Origin: Citrus sinensis | Lineage: Eukaryota; Streptophyta; Magnoliopsida; Sapindales; Rutaceae | Direction of reading: 5' to 3' | Length of the DNA: 64,000 nucleotides | Assembly (NCBI RefSeq): GCF_022201045.2 | Contig: NC_068558.1 | Coordinates: 41,559,501 to 41,623,500, forward strand | Shown here: one piece after another, positions 35,951-48,669 of the stretch | Layout of the letters: each line of letters begins with the position of its first letter | How positions within the stretch are numbered: the first letter of the stretch is position 1 | Program-made: the position numbers and the translations under genes | Notes under the pieces: model-generated | What the model saw: the letters and a program-made list of their open reading frames with translations, nothing else | Told to the model about the DNA's origin: nothing | Databases searched by the model: none

Positions 35951-36342
35951 TTCCCTCACTTTCTCGGACTCAAATCCTTTATCAAATCCCGTTAATTCAA
36001 CGTGCTCACTTTTTTTTTTTTGGAGAAATATCCTTACGTTCTCGCGCGTACGATTAGGCTACAAACACGCTTTCTCCAACAGACATCTAGGCAATAAATG
36101 GCAAACAAGTAATTGCACCGGCAGATCTTTTTATAGCGAAATTACTAATAAGCCCCTGGAGTTTGCGCATCTGTCTACGACGCGAATACGGCTTCGATTT
36201 CTTGAATAGCGTGCAAAAAACGCTTGCTCTTCATAGTGTCGGTTTTTTGTACTTATTTGTAGTCGCAGGGGGGACGACAAAACCCTAACCAGAGGCGCAG
36301 AAAGAAAGAGAGGGTAAAATTCAATTCTAACAACCTGTAAGG
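35951..36342 (+). promoter_or_regulatory. SUMO gene promoter and 5' UTR
   Basis: Sequence between the MULE and the SUMO start codon. It has a T run near 36010-36020, a possible TATA-like TTTTTATAGCG at about 36128-36138, and a purine-rich leader (AGAAAGAAAGAGAGGG) shortly before the ATG. No exact transcription start can be given. Confidence 0.4.
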
Positions 36343-37762
36343 ATGTCAGCAACTGGTGGTGGCGGCGGCGGCGGCGGTGGTCAGGAGGAGGACAAGAAGC
36401 CCGTCGATCAGTCGGCGCACATTAACCTCAAAGTCAAGGGCCAGGTATTTACACCTTAATTTTTTGTTTATATTTTATGTAATTGGCCAAATTTGAAATT
36501 TCTATTTAATTAAAAACTGTTTTATTTTTGTAATTTTTTTATATATTTTTTAAAAAGGCTTTTAAGTTGTGTTTGTGAACAAAATTTGTGCGGGAAAATT
36601 GAATCTTGGCCGAATAAATAGACAGTTTCTGGGAAAGGGATAGATTCATTAAAAAGGAATGATGTTGGTTTGAACTTTGAAAGATTGAAAGGCACTAATT
36701 TACAATTGTTGCCCTGATTTTTTTTTAACCCCGTTTTTGGTTTTTGATGGTGAAACTTTTATGTGGGGAAGTCCATTCTAATCAAATATGATTAGTAATA
36801 AGTTGGTTGATGCATGTTGTTTGATAAAGTGTTTCTGACATTAAAAAAAAAAAAAGGTATCATATTTTTTTGGATATTTAAATAATGGTCTATCGCAGTT
36901 ATGCATCCTGTTATTGCTTCTTATGTTAAGAATTGCATAGTTTTTCTTTTTTCTTTTTGTGAAAACGAAGAATTGCATGGTTGAATTCAGTATAGAGTGA
37001 AATTTTTTACTTTGTTTTTTTTTGCGTCTCAGTATCTGCTAGTATTGGGGGAAATTTATCACATGAAGGTCTACTGTAGGAGTTTAAATTAATATTTAAT
37101 TAGCATGTTTTAGTTGTGTCTCCCTTTTATATAGTTGATGGTGCAACTGCTGAGGCTGGTTAATTAGAGCTCTTGTTTAAAATTTTCAATAATTTTATGG
37201 TAGAAGGCTGAGTTTTGAACCCCCTGGAGTCTATTGCAGTTGAATTCACTTATTTAAGATTATCTAATGGGCACCTCTCTTTACTTTCTCTATTTCATTC
37301 TAACATTTAATGTTTAATTATGTAGGATGGCAATGAGGTGTTTTTTAGAATTAAGCGAAGCACCCAGTTGAAAAAGCTCATGAATGCCTACTGTGATCGG
37401 CAGTCGGTGGAGTTAAACTCTATTGCTTTCTTGTTTGATGGGCGGAGACTCCGAGGAGAGCAGACTCCAGATGAGGTAATTCTTTTATTTTGTGCTTTTT
37501 GTAGTTGTAAATATGGACGTCTTAATACAGGACACTGCAGATGATACCTTGCTTGGATGAAACTCTCCATGATTAGTGATGAAAACAAATATGAAGGAAC
37601 CAGTTTGTCCATTTGCTAAGTACTTGCAGCTTCATTTTCATTTACTGTTTTCATTTTTGCTTTGTTTTGCAATCGCTTATGTGGGAATAGCTTGAGATGG
37701 AGGATGGAGATGAAATTGATGCAATGCTGCATCAGACTGGAGGTGCGCTTGGAAGCGGTTAA
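36343..37762 (+). CDS. SUMO1: Small ubiquitin-related modifier (SUMO1/2 type)
   Basis: SUMO is conjugated to lysines of target proteins by the E1/E2/E3 cascade and regulates nuclear, heat and stress responses. Three exons keep frame: 36343-36444, 37326-37475 and 37691-37762, giving 107 aa. The N-terminus has a run of nine glycines encoded by GGC/GGT repeats (longer than in Arabidopsis SUMO1), followed by the ubiquitin-like fold ([60 protein letters not shown]). The maturation site is QTGG, followed by the short tail ALGSG that a SUMO protease would remove. Paralogue number (SUMO1 or SUMO2) is not certain. A Mutator element lies about 400 bases upstream. Confidence 0.96.
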
Positions 37763-38320
37763 CTGCAGTGTGAAATATTTAGAGCATCGCTGGCGGACTT
37801 GATGTTTGAGTTTTTTAAATTAGCCTATATCTATGGAAATATTACTGTAAATGATGACTTGGATCTTATAATTAACTTGAATTTAAGTCATGGTTTATTA
37901 TCAATAATTTATGTAGTTAGTGTTTTCCCCTTGAAAATGAATGGCTTTGTATGCCAATCACTTCTATAGGTTTTTCTTGCCAGACGGGGAACTTAGGGTT
38001 GGAAATATAGCAGGAAAGATATGGCTCAGTGTCAGTCATTGCGCGTGCTATACCCTGTATCTGGTTCCTGGGGTTGAGGAACCACGGCGTATCATTCTCC
38101 CTGTTCTCTCTTCTTGATAAACTCCTATGTTCTTCTCCGTAAACTGAAAAAAGAACATCTACTTTCTTCATATTAAACAGAAACGTTTTTTGTTGTATAA
38201 ATGGTGTACAAGGAATTAAGGAACACAAGAATTTAGCAGTCGAAGTATTAGAATGAACATTATCGGCAAATGCAGCTTGTGATAGATACTCCGGCAGTAG
38301 GTATACGAGGGGGAGCAAAC
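37763..38320. other. Convergent 3' regions of SUMO and ERD2
   Basis: The 3' UTR of SUMO reads in from the left and that of ERD2 from the right. A minus-strand ORF at 37917-38318 is within ERD2's 3' UTR and has no family signature. Nothing else seen. Confidence 0.5.
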
Positions 38321-40764
38321 TTAAGCCGGTAACCGAAGGTTCTTGTTGTTTTTCCAGCTGTAAAACAGTTTATCAAGATGATCAAACGAGCACTAATACA
38401 AAAATGGGGAAAGATAAAACGGCATACCTGTCGAAATAATAATAGAAGAAGTCAGCATATAGCAATGTTTGAACAAGCCCTGAAATCCAAGCTGCAACAA
38501 AACAACAAAAGAATCATGGAACCAGAAATTATTCGAAAGGAAAATTAGCTTCAAGAAAAACAAAAGTAACATTAAAATTCAGGAAAAAAAAAATCCACAG
38601 TAGGGAGCAGAACCTAAGAATGGAAGAAAAAGAAAATAGAAGAATTTGACAATTTTGACATAAATATTACAGCAATTAGTCATACAGACTAAAGCAACTA
38701 GATATTTAGAACAATTAAAATTTTGTGATTTAAGATATTTTGGACGAATACGCTAATTATTACAACCTGCCTGAAAGTCAAGGGATATACCTGGGAATTC
38801 TCAGATAAATTGAACTAGCTGAGAAATGTTTGCAACTAGTCATACCAGGAATCATGGCTTGCGGAGGGTAATTGAAAGTAGAACTATGTCTATGGCACTA
38901 AAATATTCTTAAGCAAGGAGGAAGAACCGCCATCTGATGGTATAGGTAAGGAGACACCAAAGACATTCAAGAGGTAACCCTTTCTCTCAGGTGCAATACA
39001 AGCAAAAAACATGTCCCAAATCTGGAACTACACAAAGTTGGACAACTTATGCAAGCCCAAGGACTCCGCCAACAACAAGGAGATTAGTTTTCTTAATACC
39101 AAAGAGTATGTAAAGCTCCAAGGCATGAAATGTTTCCTAATTTCCACAGCGTGAATTGGGGATTGAACAATAACAATGCCAAAAGGACTCTTATGAAAAC
39201 CTGGTGCTAAAATCATATTCATAGTTTTAAGATTCCTGTTTACTATATCTAAAGAGCTTCAAGGCGTGAAATGTTTCCTAATTTCCTTAGCTTGAGTTGG
39301 GGAATGAATAATAAAGCGCCAAAAGGACTCTATGAAAAGCAGTTGGTAAAATCATAATATTCATAGTTTAATTGTAAATATCAGTAGTAGTTTGATGTAA
39401 TATCAATAATAGTCTAATTGTAATATCAATGTAAAAAAAATAACTAAAAAAAGAGCTTCAATGCAGGGAAGAAAAACAGTGGCAACTTAAAATATTGGTA
39501 TGCCTATCCTAATGTTACTGGATGCAGTACATATTACAGCAGTAAGATGACCATAATCTCAGTCAATACTAACATATGAAAATCATGTAGACAGTTATGC
39601 CTCAGTAGTTGAATTGAAAAAAAGCCACAGATTTGTGCACATTTTTAAACACAAAGAAAGTCTTACGTATCCAATGCACATAGTGCAGCTCGGTGAAGTA
39701 GCGGTAAACCCAATTTAGGATGTATAACCCTCTATACGCACTGCATTAAAACAGGAAAAAAAATTAAACATTTGGATTTTTCTTTACAGAGATTTAGGCG
39801 TGCAAGCTTATAAATATGCACATTTCTACAATAACACTAAACATAAGCCTAATCTTCATTGTCACGAGACTTTCGTGCATAGTCAAGGACGACAAGAGAA
39901 ACAGCCAAAACAACTATTACAAAATAAATTATTCAAAGCAAGAGAAATGTCATTAAACAACGCTCTTTTGCCAATGGGGTTCCAAATTCAAATCATTTTA
40001 TCAGAATGCACAATTAAGAAGAAAATCTGTCCAACAATACAGGGAATTGTAGCATACCCAAGAAAGAATACATATTGGCCTGTCAAATTGTCGATGTTTC
40101 TAGTCCTTTGCAAGAGTACAAGTTGAGGAAGTATTGCAACAGCTTCTAAATACAGCGAAAATGTCCACATTACCTGACCCCCAATTCATTCGAAAAACCT
40201 CATTAGAATAAACAAATGAAACATTGTTACCCAAGTAATAAAAATACCCGCTTTTCTAAAAAAAATGAAAAATGAAAAATGAAAAATGCGAAACAAAATT
40301 ACAAACGGACCTCCTTGAAGGTGAAATTTTCATTAATAAGAAGAGCCAAAAGTAAGCAAGGCAAAACAAGGAAGAAACGGTGAAAGGTGTCCTGGTCTTT
40401 ATTGTGAGACCTTCTCACAATGCTGTGATGCCTCATGTACCAAACAATTGAAAACGAACTACCCAAGAATATAAGCTTCATTACTGTATTGTACAGAGAC
40501 ACAAAATCTGTGAATATATCCAAGTATCGGGTGGCGAAAACCAGAGCGTAGAGCTCTTGAGTCTTCAATGAAACGCCTGCAAATGAAATGCACACAACGC
40601 AATCAAATTATTGGTAATTGAAAAATAAAACAAAATAAAAAGTGTCACTGTGTCAGTGAGAGCGAGAATGTACCAGAACAAGATTTAATGGTGTGGATCT
40701 TGAGGAGCAAGACGAGAACGCTAGCTAAGTGGGTCATGTCACCCGCTAATCTGAAAATGTTCAT
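38321..40764 (-). CDS. ERD2: ER lumen protein retaining receptor (KDEL receptor)
   Basis: ERD2 binds the K/HDEL tail of escaped ER proteins in the Golgi and returns them in COPI vesicles. Six exons on the minus strand join in frame: 40764-40674, 40576-40311, 40173-40058, 39740-39667, 38491-38428 and 38357-38321, giving exactly 215 aa, the canonical length. It opens MNIFRLAGDMTHLASVLVLL and has the usual seven hydrophobic segments. Family landmarks are IKSCSGVSLKTQELYALVFATRYLD (given in part), EAVAILPQLVLLQRTRNIDN, YRYFTELHYVHWI and LLYADFFYYYF. It ends SWKNNKNLRLPA. All introns have GT/AG borders. The large intron 4 (38492-39666) contains a local tandem duplication. Confidence 0.96.
39101..39371. 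repeat. Tandem duplication in ERD2 intron 4, unit about 138 bp
   Basis: Two diverged copies (about 39111-39230 and 39249-39371) share TGAAATGTTTCCTAATTTCC, GCCAAAAGGACTCT and AAAATCAT...ATTCATAGTTT. Roughly 85 percent alike by eye. Confidence 0.7.
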
Positions 40765-41002
40765 TTTTGTTGAACTAGAGAAAATGGAGACCAAACTTTG
40801 CGAAGACTTTATACGACAAGTCAGCCATACTGTATTTGATTTGATAGTCGAACGGTGGCTAGTGAAAGTGTGAAAGCTACGGCTTAACACGCGGCGTGCG
40901 TTGATATGTGAAGAATGGTTTATTTATCATTTTTGTTATTTACGATATAGTGTATTTTTATTTTGGAGTTATTTAGTCTATAGTTGCAGCTTATAAACAA
41001 AA

Positions 41003-41501
41003 TTAGGAAATATAATCGTACTTCGTGAGGTTTTAAAAAAAAAATTTAGTATTATTTTTTTATTATTTTATACTTGATAAAATTAATAAAAAATATAAAT
41101 TTTTTTATAACTATTTAATATTTATAGAGTTTGAAGAAACCAAAAGGCAATAATTAAAATTAAGCCCTAATGGCATTGTTGATGGAAGATGAAGGAACAT
41201 TCCTTCTTATATTAATTAATTGATATATTTAAGCCACTAAAGTTTAATTGTTGGTATAATAAAATAAATAAATGTTTTAAAATTCATAATTAATTATTAT
41301 TAATGGTTACATATTATTGAATTTAAATAGAAAGAGGAAGAGACATGTAATCTTTTATAATCTAATAATTATTTTTTATTTTTAATATTTTGTAATGTAA
41401 TTATTTTTTTTAATATCAACCAATTTATTGGATAATAGAGAATATAAGAAGATGAGAAATAGTGATGCCACATCACCTCCTCTAATCCCAACTTTATATA
41501 T

Positions 41502-41506
<5 letters not shown>
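41003..41506 (-). mobile_element. Non-autonomous Helitron, copy A
   Basis: Read on the minus strand it starts TCTATATATATAAAGTTGGG (5' end at 41506), preceded by A, and ends CCTAA (3' end at 41003), followed by T, so it lies between A and T as Helitrons do. A weak hairpin region (CCTCACGAAGTACG) sits about 12 bases before the 3' end. 504 bp, no coding sequence. A (GATA)n tract follows at about 41503-41537. Confidence 0.65.
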
Positions 41507-41536
<30 letters not shown>

Positions 41537-41537
41537 T

Positions 41538-42062
41538 AGATTTTTAATATTTTGTAATGTAATTATTTTTTAATCTCAACCAATATATTAGATAATAGAG
41601 AATAAAAAAATATGAAAAATAATGATGCTACAAATCTTAAATATTTAATGTTTATGGAGTTTGAAGAAGCCAAAAGGCACTAAACAAAAGATTGAATAAT
41701 TAAATATGGGATTATGACATTAAAATTAGGCTCTAATGGCATTGTTGAGGGAAGATGAATGAACCTTCCTTCTTATATTAATTAATTAATGTATTTTAAA
41801 CCACTAAAATTTAATTGTTGGCAGAATAAAATAAATAAATGTTTCAAGACTTATAATTAATTATTATTATTAGTTACATATTGTTGAATTTAAATAGAAA
41901 GAGGAAAATACATGTAATCATTTATAATCTAATAATTATTTTCTATTTTGTAATGTAATTATTTTTTAATTTCAACTAATTTATTAGATAATAGAGAATA
42001 TGAAATGATGAGAAATGGTGATGTCACATCACCTCTTGTAGTCCCAACTTTATATATATATA
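41538..42062 (-). mobile_element. Truncated Helitron, copy B
   Basis: The sequence 41600-42058 is a diverged copy of 41110-41500 (shared TGGCATTGTTGA, TTAAATAGAAAGAGGAA, AGATAATAGAGAATAT, CACATCACCTC). The proper 3' hairpin end is lacking, and the 5' end abuts copy C. Fragments of the same unit recur at 41540-41610, so the block has been rearranged. Confidence 0.55.
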
Positions 42063-42712
42063 CTAGAAAATATAACCGCGCTTCTCGCGACTTTGAAAAA
42101 AGAATTTAATATTATCATTTTTCTTATTTTACACTTGATGAAATTGATAAAAAAATATGAATTATTTTTTTTTAAGATGAGGCAGCCTTATAAAAAATTT
42201 AAAAAAAAATTATTAGCCAGCAATACAAATAAAGAAGGAACACAAGATAAAGAATAAAATGAGAGAATATATTATAAAATGATTTTATTCATTCCAATTG
42301 TGTGTGTACAAAACAAAAAGATGAGCTCTCATTTTATAGTTACATAATCACTCCATTAAATTAATAAAAAATTATGGATCATAATTCTTTGTGAGATAAT
42401 GAGAGTTATAGGGAAGCTAAAGGTTGCTAATGGGAGATAGTGGGGAGACTAAGAGATATATGTTATGAACATCTATATTTATTTTAATAAATTCATAACA
42501 CTCCCGGATATTCATTACAAAGAATATGCCTCATTAAAACTTTTACATAATTGTTATTGTGTAATAACAATCAAATTAATTATGAGAATATGAAAAGTCA
42601 AATCTAAAAGAAAATTTCTCTATTTATTAGATAATAGAGAATATACAAAGATGAGAAAATGGTGATGGTACATCACCTCCTCATCCTCAAGTCCCAGCTT
42701 TATATATATAGA
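42063..42712 (-). mobile_element. Non-autonomous Helitron, copy C
   Basis: On the minus strand it starts TCTATATATATAAAGCTGGG at 42712 (after A) and ends with CGCGAGAAGCGCGGTTATAT then TTTCTAG at 42063 (before T). The CGCG-AGAAG-CGCG hairpin about 11 bases before a CTAG end is the Helitron 3' signature. About 650 bp. The middle (about 42230-42600) is unlike copies A and B and includes CACTCCCGGATATTCATTAC, possibly an inserted piece of an LTR element. Confidence 0.72.
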
Positions 42713-42739
42713 TATAGATATAGATATAGATATAGATTT

Positions 42740-42997
42740 GTAATCTTAAGGGTTTAGGGAATGCGAATGAATGAATGAGAATAAAATTTAGATTTATTTA
42801 GTAAAATGTAATTTGGGAATGAGAATAAAATATGTGGATACCATACAATTTGAGAATAATGAATAAAAATCTCATTCACATAGGGGGTTGGGAACGAAGA
42901 TTCTCATTCCCTTAACTGACTTTTGTATCCCTATAATTTTTTTATATTTTCCAAATTAACATCATTCAAATCATAATTAATTTTATTATTTTAAATG

Positions 42998-43038
<41 letters not shown>

Positions 43039-43372
43039 GTTATTATTTATTATAGTTATTTTTATTTTTATTAATATTGTCATTATTAACATTTATTATT
43101 ATTAATTTTATTTTTTTAATTAATATCATTTTTATAATAATATTTATACGTGTATCTAATTAATAAAAATTATATTATTTAATATTATGGTATTTTGGTA
43201 AATTGATTATCATTCCCATTTATTTGCTAAGTAAACACATACATTTCAGCACATTCTCATTCTTCTTTATTTTTGCCAAGTGAACATTAGAACATCATTC
43301 TCATTCTCAGCTCATTCACAGTTCATTCTCATTACATATTATTTCCATTCCATAAAGTAAACGCACTATTAA
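42740..43372. repeat. Tourist-like MITE or fragment
   Basis: Rich in GAATGAGAAT/ATTCTCATTC words that pair between the two halves. The right end GTAAACGCACTATT (reverse complement AATAGTGCGTTTAC) resembles PIF/Harbinger MITE ends. The left end is not matched, so it may be truncated. The middle holds a (TTA)n tract at about 43002-43037. Confidence 0.4.
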
Positions 43373-43845
43373 TTCACTGGATTTATTTTTTCTCTTAAAA
43401 ATTAATTTTTTATGACTTGTTGTATATAATATTTATCGCTGCATTATCACATTGCAAAGTTAAGGAGACATGACCCAATCAAAATTACTTTCCTTGTATT
43501 AGTGAATTCAGAAGAGAGGGGAAAAAAACAAAAGAGTATTTTAATGTGTGATGACACAAAATGGATTTTAAAATACGTGTGATCACATAAAATGACGACG
43601 CAAATACCCCGTCCCCATGCGTCGTATAATAATGAGTTAGAAAAGGCTCCGAAAATCTAAACTGTCACCTTGTTGGGTTGGACCTAGCTACAAAAATCGG
43701 GCCACTTAAGCATCTTGATTGGATTGGATCGGATCATCACAATTCGACGTTTGGCCCATTTCATAGCAGATAAGACATTCTGTCCTCGGTGGACCAATCA
43801 ACAGTCAACAGCTAGTAGACAAAATAATAAAAATAAAAGGCTTTG
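43373..43845. other. Intergenic, no feature seen
   Basis: AT-rich with one G/C-richer stretch (43590-43800). No gene or repeat recognised. Confidence 0.35.
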
Positions 43846-43953
43846 GCTAAGTTACGTTAAAGGTAACTTACGCCAGATACAGCAACAGTGCTAGTGATGG
43901 GACTTATTACTGTTGCTGTGCCTGGCGTAAATTACGTTTAACGTAACTTAGTC
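43846..43953. repeat. Small foldback element upstream of the phosphatase gene
   Basis: Two arms of about 44 bases (43846-43889 and 43909-43953) are inverted copies with about five mismatches. Both carry the words CTAAGTTACGTTAA, TTACGCCAG and CAGCAACAGT when read from outside in. The loop is about 20 bases. It could be a tiny MITE or a hairpin RNA source. Confidence 0.75.
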
Positions 43954-44349
43954 GGCTCCAAAATAAAATAATAAGCGAGCCTAAATAACTTTTACGTTCA
44001 GTTGAGAAAAATAAAGTGAATGGAGAAAATTTTATTCCGACACTTTAGTGGGACCAGCTGTTTAAATCTGCGTGCCAAATGTTTAGTATTTCTCTTTCCA
44101 TAAAAGAAAAAGAAAAAGAAACAGACAATAATTTCGGTTATGCCAAAACCGCCCATCTCTGGCTACTGTGTCACGTACTCAACGGCTACTAACTGTTTTG
44201 AAGTTGAAACTCTCACGGTCTTTGCCTGACGCCACCCACTTTTTTTTCATTTCCAGTTTTATATATTTATTTCCAATTGAATAAATTAAATCTAAGCTCA
44301 CTCACTTCTCTCTCAACGATAAATGAATTTAATTCAGTAGAGGAGACAA

Positions 44350-47300
44350 ATGGAGATGGCCTTTTCGAACTCTTATCGAATGGGAGGAATATTCTTATTC
44401 TTCATATTCCTGTTAAGTCCTTTGGATATTCGCGCCACGAATGCGAATATTCCTTCAACTTTAGACGGCCCGTTCGAGCCCGAGACGGTGCCCTATGACG
44501 CCAGCTTGCGCGGCAACGCCGTTGATATTCCGGACACCGATCCTCTGGTGCGCCGCCGCGTCACTGGATTCGAGCCCGAGCAGTTATCCGTATCTCTCTC
44601 CTTCAATCACGACTCAATTTGGATCACTTGGATCACAGGTTGGTTCCAATCTTTTATTTTGCTTTGTGTTTGTTTTTGAATTTTTCAATACGAATGTTAA
44701 ATTTTTATTGAGTCATTTTTATTTGTAACAAAATGAATCTGTTTGATTGTTGGCTTCTTCTTTCCACCCTTTTTTTTTTTTTTGCAGGGGAATTTCAAAT
44801 TGGAGACAACATAAAGCCATTAGATCCTAAAACTGTAGCCAGCTTCGTTCGGTATGGGACGTCGAGGACAAATTTAAATCATGAAGCAACTGGTCACTCC
44901 CTTGTTTATGATCAGCTTTATCCATTTGAAGGCCTACAAAACTATACTTCTGGAATCATCCATCATGTTCGCCTTACAGGTTCAGTTTTGAAACGCTTAT
45001 TAAATTACAGTCTTTTAATTTCTCACCATTCATCATGTTGTTGAGTTCGTGGGCGCCTGCTAGTTTAGTTGATACAATCTTTTGCGTTGAAACAAGTGAT
45101 CAGGATTTTTAACTCTGTTCTAATTACCAGTATGATAAGATAAAGAGAATTATGGTTATGTTCAGTATGATTAGTTCGGCACTGGATATGAGCGTGCGGT
45201 ATTGTTAATCAAAGATTGTGATGTTTCTTATGTCTTTATAGGTTTGGAATCCAACAGTACTTACTATTACCAATGTGGAGATCCTTGGATACCGGCCATG
45301 AGTGATGTCTACTATTTTAGAACTCTGCCGGCTTCTGGTCCGCAAAGCTATCCGAAGAGAATAGCAATTGTGGGAGATCTTGGTCTTACTTACAACACGA
45401 CTTGCACTATCAATCACATGATTAGTAATGAACCTGATCTTGTGCTGTTGGTTGGCGATGTCACTTATGCAAACCTGTACCTCACTAATGGAACTGGCTC
45501 GGACTGTTATTCTTGCTCATTCTCAAAAACTCCCATACATGAGACGTATCAACCTCGTTGGGATTATTGGGGAAGGTTGAAAATTCTATTTAAAGCTCTT
45601 TCTATTATGGCTTTCCTTTATCGTCGTGAGTGTTTGTACTATTTTTATATCATCTCTATACGTTCCTTTACAGGTTTATGCAGAATTTAGTTTCCAAAGT
45701 TCCAATAATGGTGGTTGAAGGGAACCATGAGATAGAAGCACAAGCTGGAAACCAGACGTTTGTTGCATACAGCTCTAGATTTGCTTTCCCATCTGAAGAA
45801 AGTGGATCTTTGTCCTCATTCTACTACTCCTTTAATGCTGGGGGAATTCATTTTATCATGCTCGGAGCCTACATTTCCTATGATAAGTCAGGTAATGTTA
45901 CCTTTCAGTTATCATAATTTTTCTCTGACTCATTGCCCAATGTTTAAAAGGTGAGGCTCATAAATTCTTAATTTTGTGAAAGTACTTATATCTTCATCGA
46001 GCCAGTTTCATGAGATGAATCTTAACATATCTAAATTGAGTCCTTTAATTGGGGATTCTAAGAATTTACTCTGCAGTTAAATATTGTGAGATTGGTGAAG
46101 GAAATTTGAAAGTCTGACGGTGAGTTTGATCAACTTTTGGCCCTCATGACATGAAATCGATCTCTCTTCCTCTTGTGCGAATAGAAAGTACTATATGTTC
46201 AATTTACATTAAAATTAAATGTGAAAATGAAAAACAAATATTTTGAGTTCCATCTTCAGTTCTTCACTTGACCAACTATGTAAGGAGAGTTTACATGATT
46301 CTTTATTTATCTTCCTTTTGCAGGTCATCAATACAAATGGCTAGAGAAAGACTTAGCTAATGTTGATAGATCTGTAACTCCATGGCTGGTAGCCACTTGG
46401 CATCCACCTTGGTACAGTTCTTACAGTTCCCATTACAGAGAAGCAGAGTGTATGAGAGTGGAGATGGAAGCATTACTTTACTCTTATGGTGTTGACATAG
46501 TTTTCAATGGACATGTAAGTCAAAATAATGAACAATTATGAAGTGTTCAATGAACCGTGTGAGTGAAACCATTTCATTCTTATTTTCATAGCACTTGAGA
46601 GAGTTGGATTGGATCATGACCAAAAAAGACAATGAGAAATTGATGCAATTTAATTAACTTATTTTTAGTTCTATGGAAAACAGAAAGAATCATGAAGGAA
46701 CTTAATTTTAAAGGAAGCAGCAGAGGCCTGCTAAACATTTCTAGTTTTGTTTTCAAGTTCTTGGATGTTCATCTGTTTATTTGAAAAATGTACCAGGTTC
46801 ATGCTTATGAGAGGTCAAATCGGGTTTTTAATTACACTTTAGATCCATGCGGTCCTGTACACATCACAATTGGAGATGGTGGAAATCTTGAGAAGATGGC
46901 AATCACACGTGCTGACGAACCTGGTAACTGCCCAGAGCCATCATCTACTCCCGATCCATATATGGGTGGCTTTTGTGCAACAAATTTCACGTCTGGTCCT
47001 GCTGCGGGTAAGTTCTGTTGGGACCGACAACCTGATTACAGTGCCTTCAGAGAAAGTAGTTTTGGGCACGGGATCCTCGAGGTACTCTCTCTTTCTCTTC
47101 TATTCGTTCCTCTTTTTCTTCAGCCAAAGTTCAACACTATAATGACTCATGGCCTGTTCTTGTGAAATATATTATCATACAGCATATTCCATTGAGTTTA
47201 ATCCCCCTGCTATTAATCAAACATTAGTCTTTATTTGAAACTGTTGCTTTTGATTCCGAGAATAATAAATCCTTGTGACACAGCTCTGAGTCACCTAGGT

Positions 47301-47484
47301 TTTTAAAATCTGATAACCTCTATTTGTTTTGCAGGTGAAGAATGAGACTTGGGCGCTGTGGACATGGCACCGGAATCAGGACTCTAATAATAAAGTTGGG
47401 GATCAGATTTACATAGTGAGGCAACCTGATAAGTGCCCTTTCCATGGCATGCCACAACCCAAGCCTTTGTTGGCATCCAGCTAA
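44350..47484 (+). CDS. PAP15: Purple acid phosphatase, PAP15-like (phytase subgroup)
   Basis: A secreted binuclear metal phosphatase that releases phosphate from esters; the closest Arabidopsis type, PAP15, acts on phytate. Seven exons join in frame: 44350-44638, 44788-44979, 45242-45575, 45674-45891, 46324-46514, 46797-47081 and 47335-47484, giving 552 aa. The N-terminus has a signal peptide (GIFLFFIFLLSPLDIRA). All five metal-binding blocks are present: GDLG, GDVTYAN, GNHE, VATWH and GHVHAYER. The subgroup stretch GSDCYSCSFSKTPIHETYQP is typical of PAP15/13/23-like enzymes, and several N-x-T/S sites are present. A TATA-like TTTTATATATTTAT lies at about 44257-44270. The ATG at 44350 is chosen because it opens directly into the signal peptide; a second ATG lies two codons later. 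Confidence 0.94.
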
Positions 47485-48669
47485 AACTCAATTACTAGTA
47501 AACTGAATCCGATTTTCTCCTTGATAAAAATCTGTGTCCAATATTGCTGCGGATTGATACACCATTATAGATTCTGGAGGTTCTGGTGGGACCGTCCGAT
47601 ACAAAATCCAAGTAAACAGATGAAATTGTATCACTAGCCGTTTTCATATTGTTAAATGTAAGAGCAGAGTGGAAGAATAGTTCCAAGGGTTTGAAGATGA
47701 GAAGAAAGAGATTTTTTGTTTCCCATGTTGATGAATTTTGTGGCTCCACGCCCATGGATAGAATGGTAACTTTATGGATTTTCTGTGCACCAAATCCATT
47801 TCTGACTTCTGGATATGGTGTGAAGGCTGGCTAGTTGATATGAATTTCAGTTACTTGATACACGGTGGTGATTGTAAATTGCAGGTTACTCTGCCTTCGG
47901 TTGAAGTTGTTTCATTTTTGTAATCCCTCCTCCTGTCAACAATATTTTTGTAACTGAAACAATTACTTCTTTCATGTCCTATCGGAATTATGTAGTACTG
48001 CCATTACCATTAACATAGAAACCCATGTAATTTATTCACTTGAGTTTCAATTCATTTTAAAGCTTCTCCCTGGAGAATTTTTTAAATATAAGTGAAGGTG
48101 ACGCACACAACAAAGCAGAAATAGCAAAATACTCGATGGCGTAGGTTGAGCAATTCTGATTCGAAGATTAAAGAAAAGAGCAGATTAGATGAGCTTTCCA
48201 CGCCATTATTAGATTACATCATGGCTTTAAAATGGTTAAGACCCTCCTTTTAAAAAAGATAAAAACTACTCATCATTCTTCCAGCCCTTCGCATCTTACA
48301 TGTCCTTTTTGGCCTTTTGCTTTACTACTGAGCCCCACTGCATCTTCTTCTTAATTTTATGTTTTACCATTTTGCACGCTGCTCAAACAAGACAACAGTT
48401 CTTCAAATCCCAGAATTCTGGAAAACAAATGCGCATGAAGACTTGAAAGTTTTATATAAATTAGTTATTCACCAAATTTAATTAACAACAGAAAATGATC
48501 ATAAAATCATAAAAGAAAAAGAGACGCTGTCAGAGAGAAAGAGAGAGATTGTTTACACAGATCTTTTTTTTCTCCACAATCAATCATACAAGAAGAAGAT
48601 GGGAGGCAAATAAAGTTGAACAAAAACCTATTTTTCAAAAAAGGAAAAAAAAAAAAACAAATTAAGGAA
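47485..48669. other. Convergent 3' regions of PAP15 and the RING gene
   Basis: The 3' UTR of PAP15 (to about 47960) and the 3' flank of the minus-strand RING gene. Short ORFs at 47495-47834 have no signature. Nothing else seen. Confidence 0.45.

Noticed and set aside
37917-38318. 133-codon minus-strand ORF
   Set aside because: Lies immediately after the ERD2 stop on the same strand, so it is 3' UTR; no motif.
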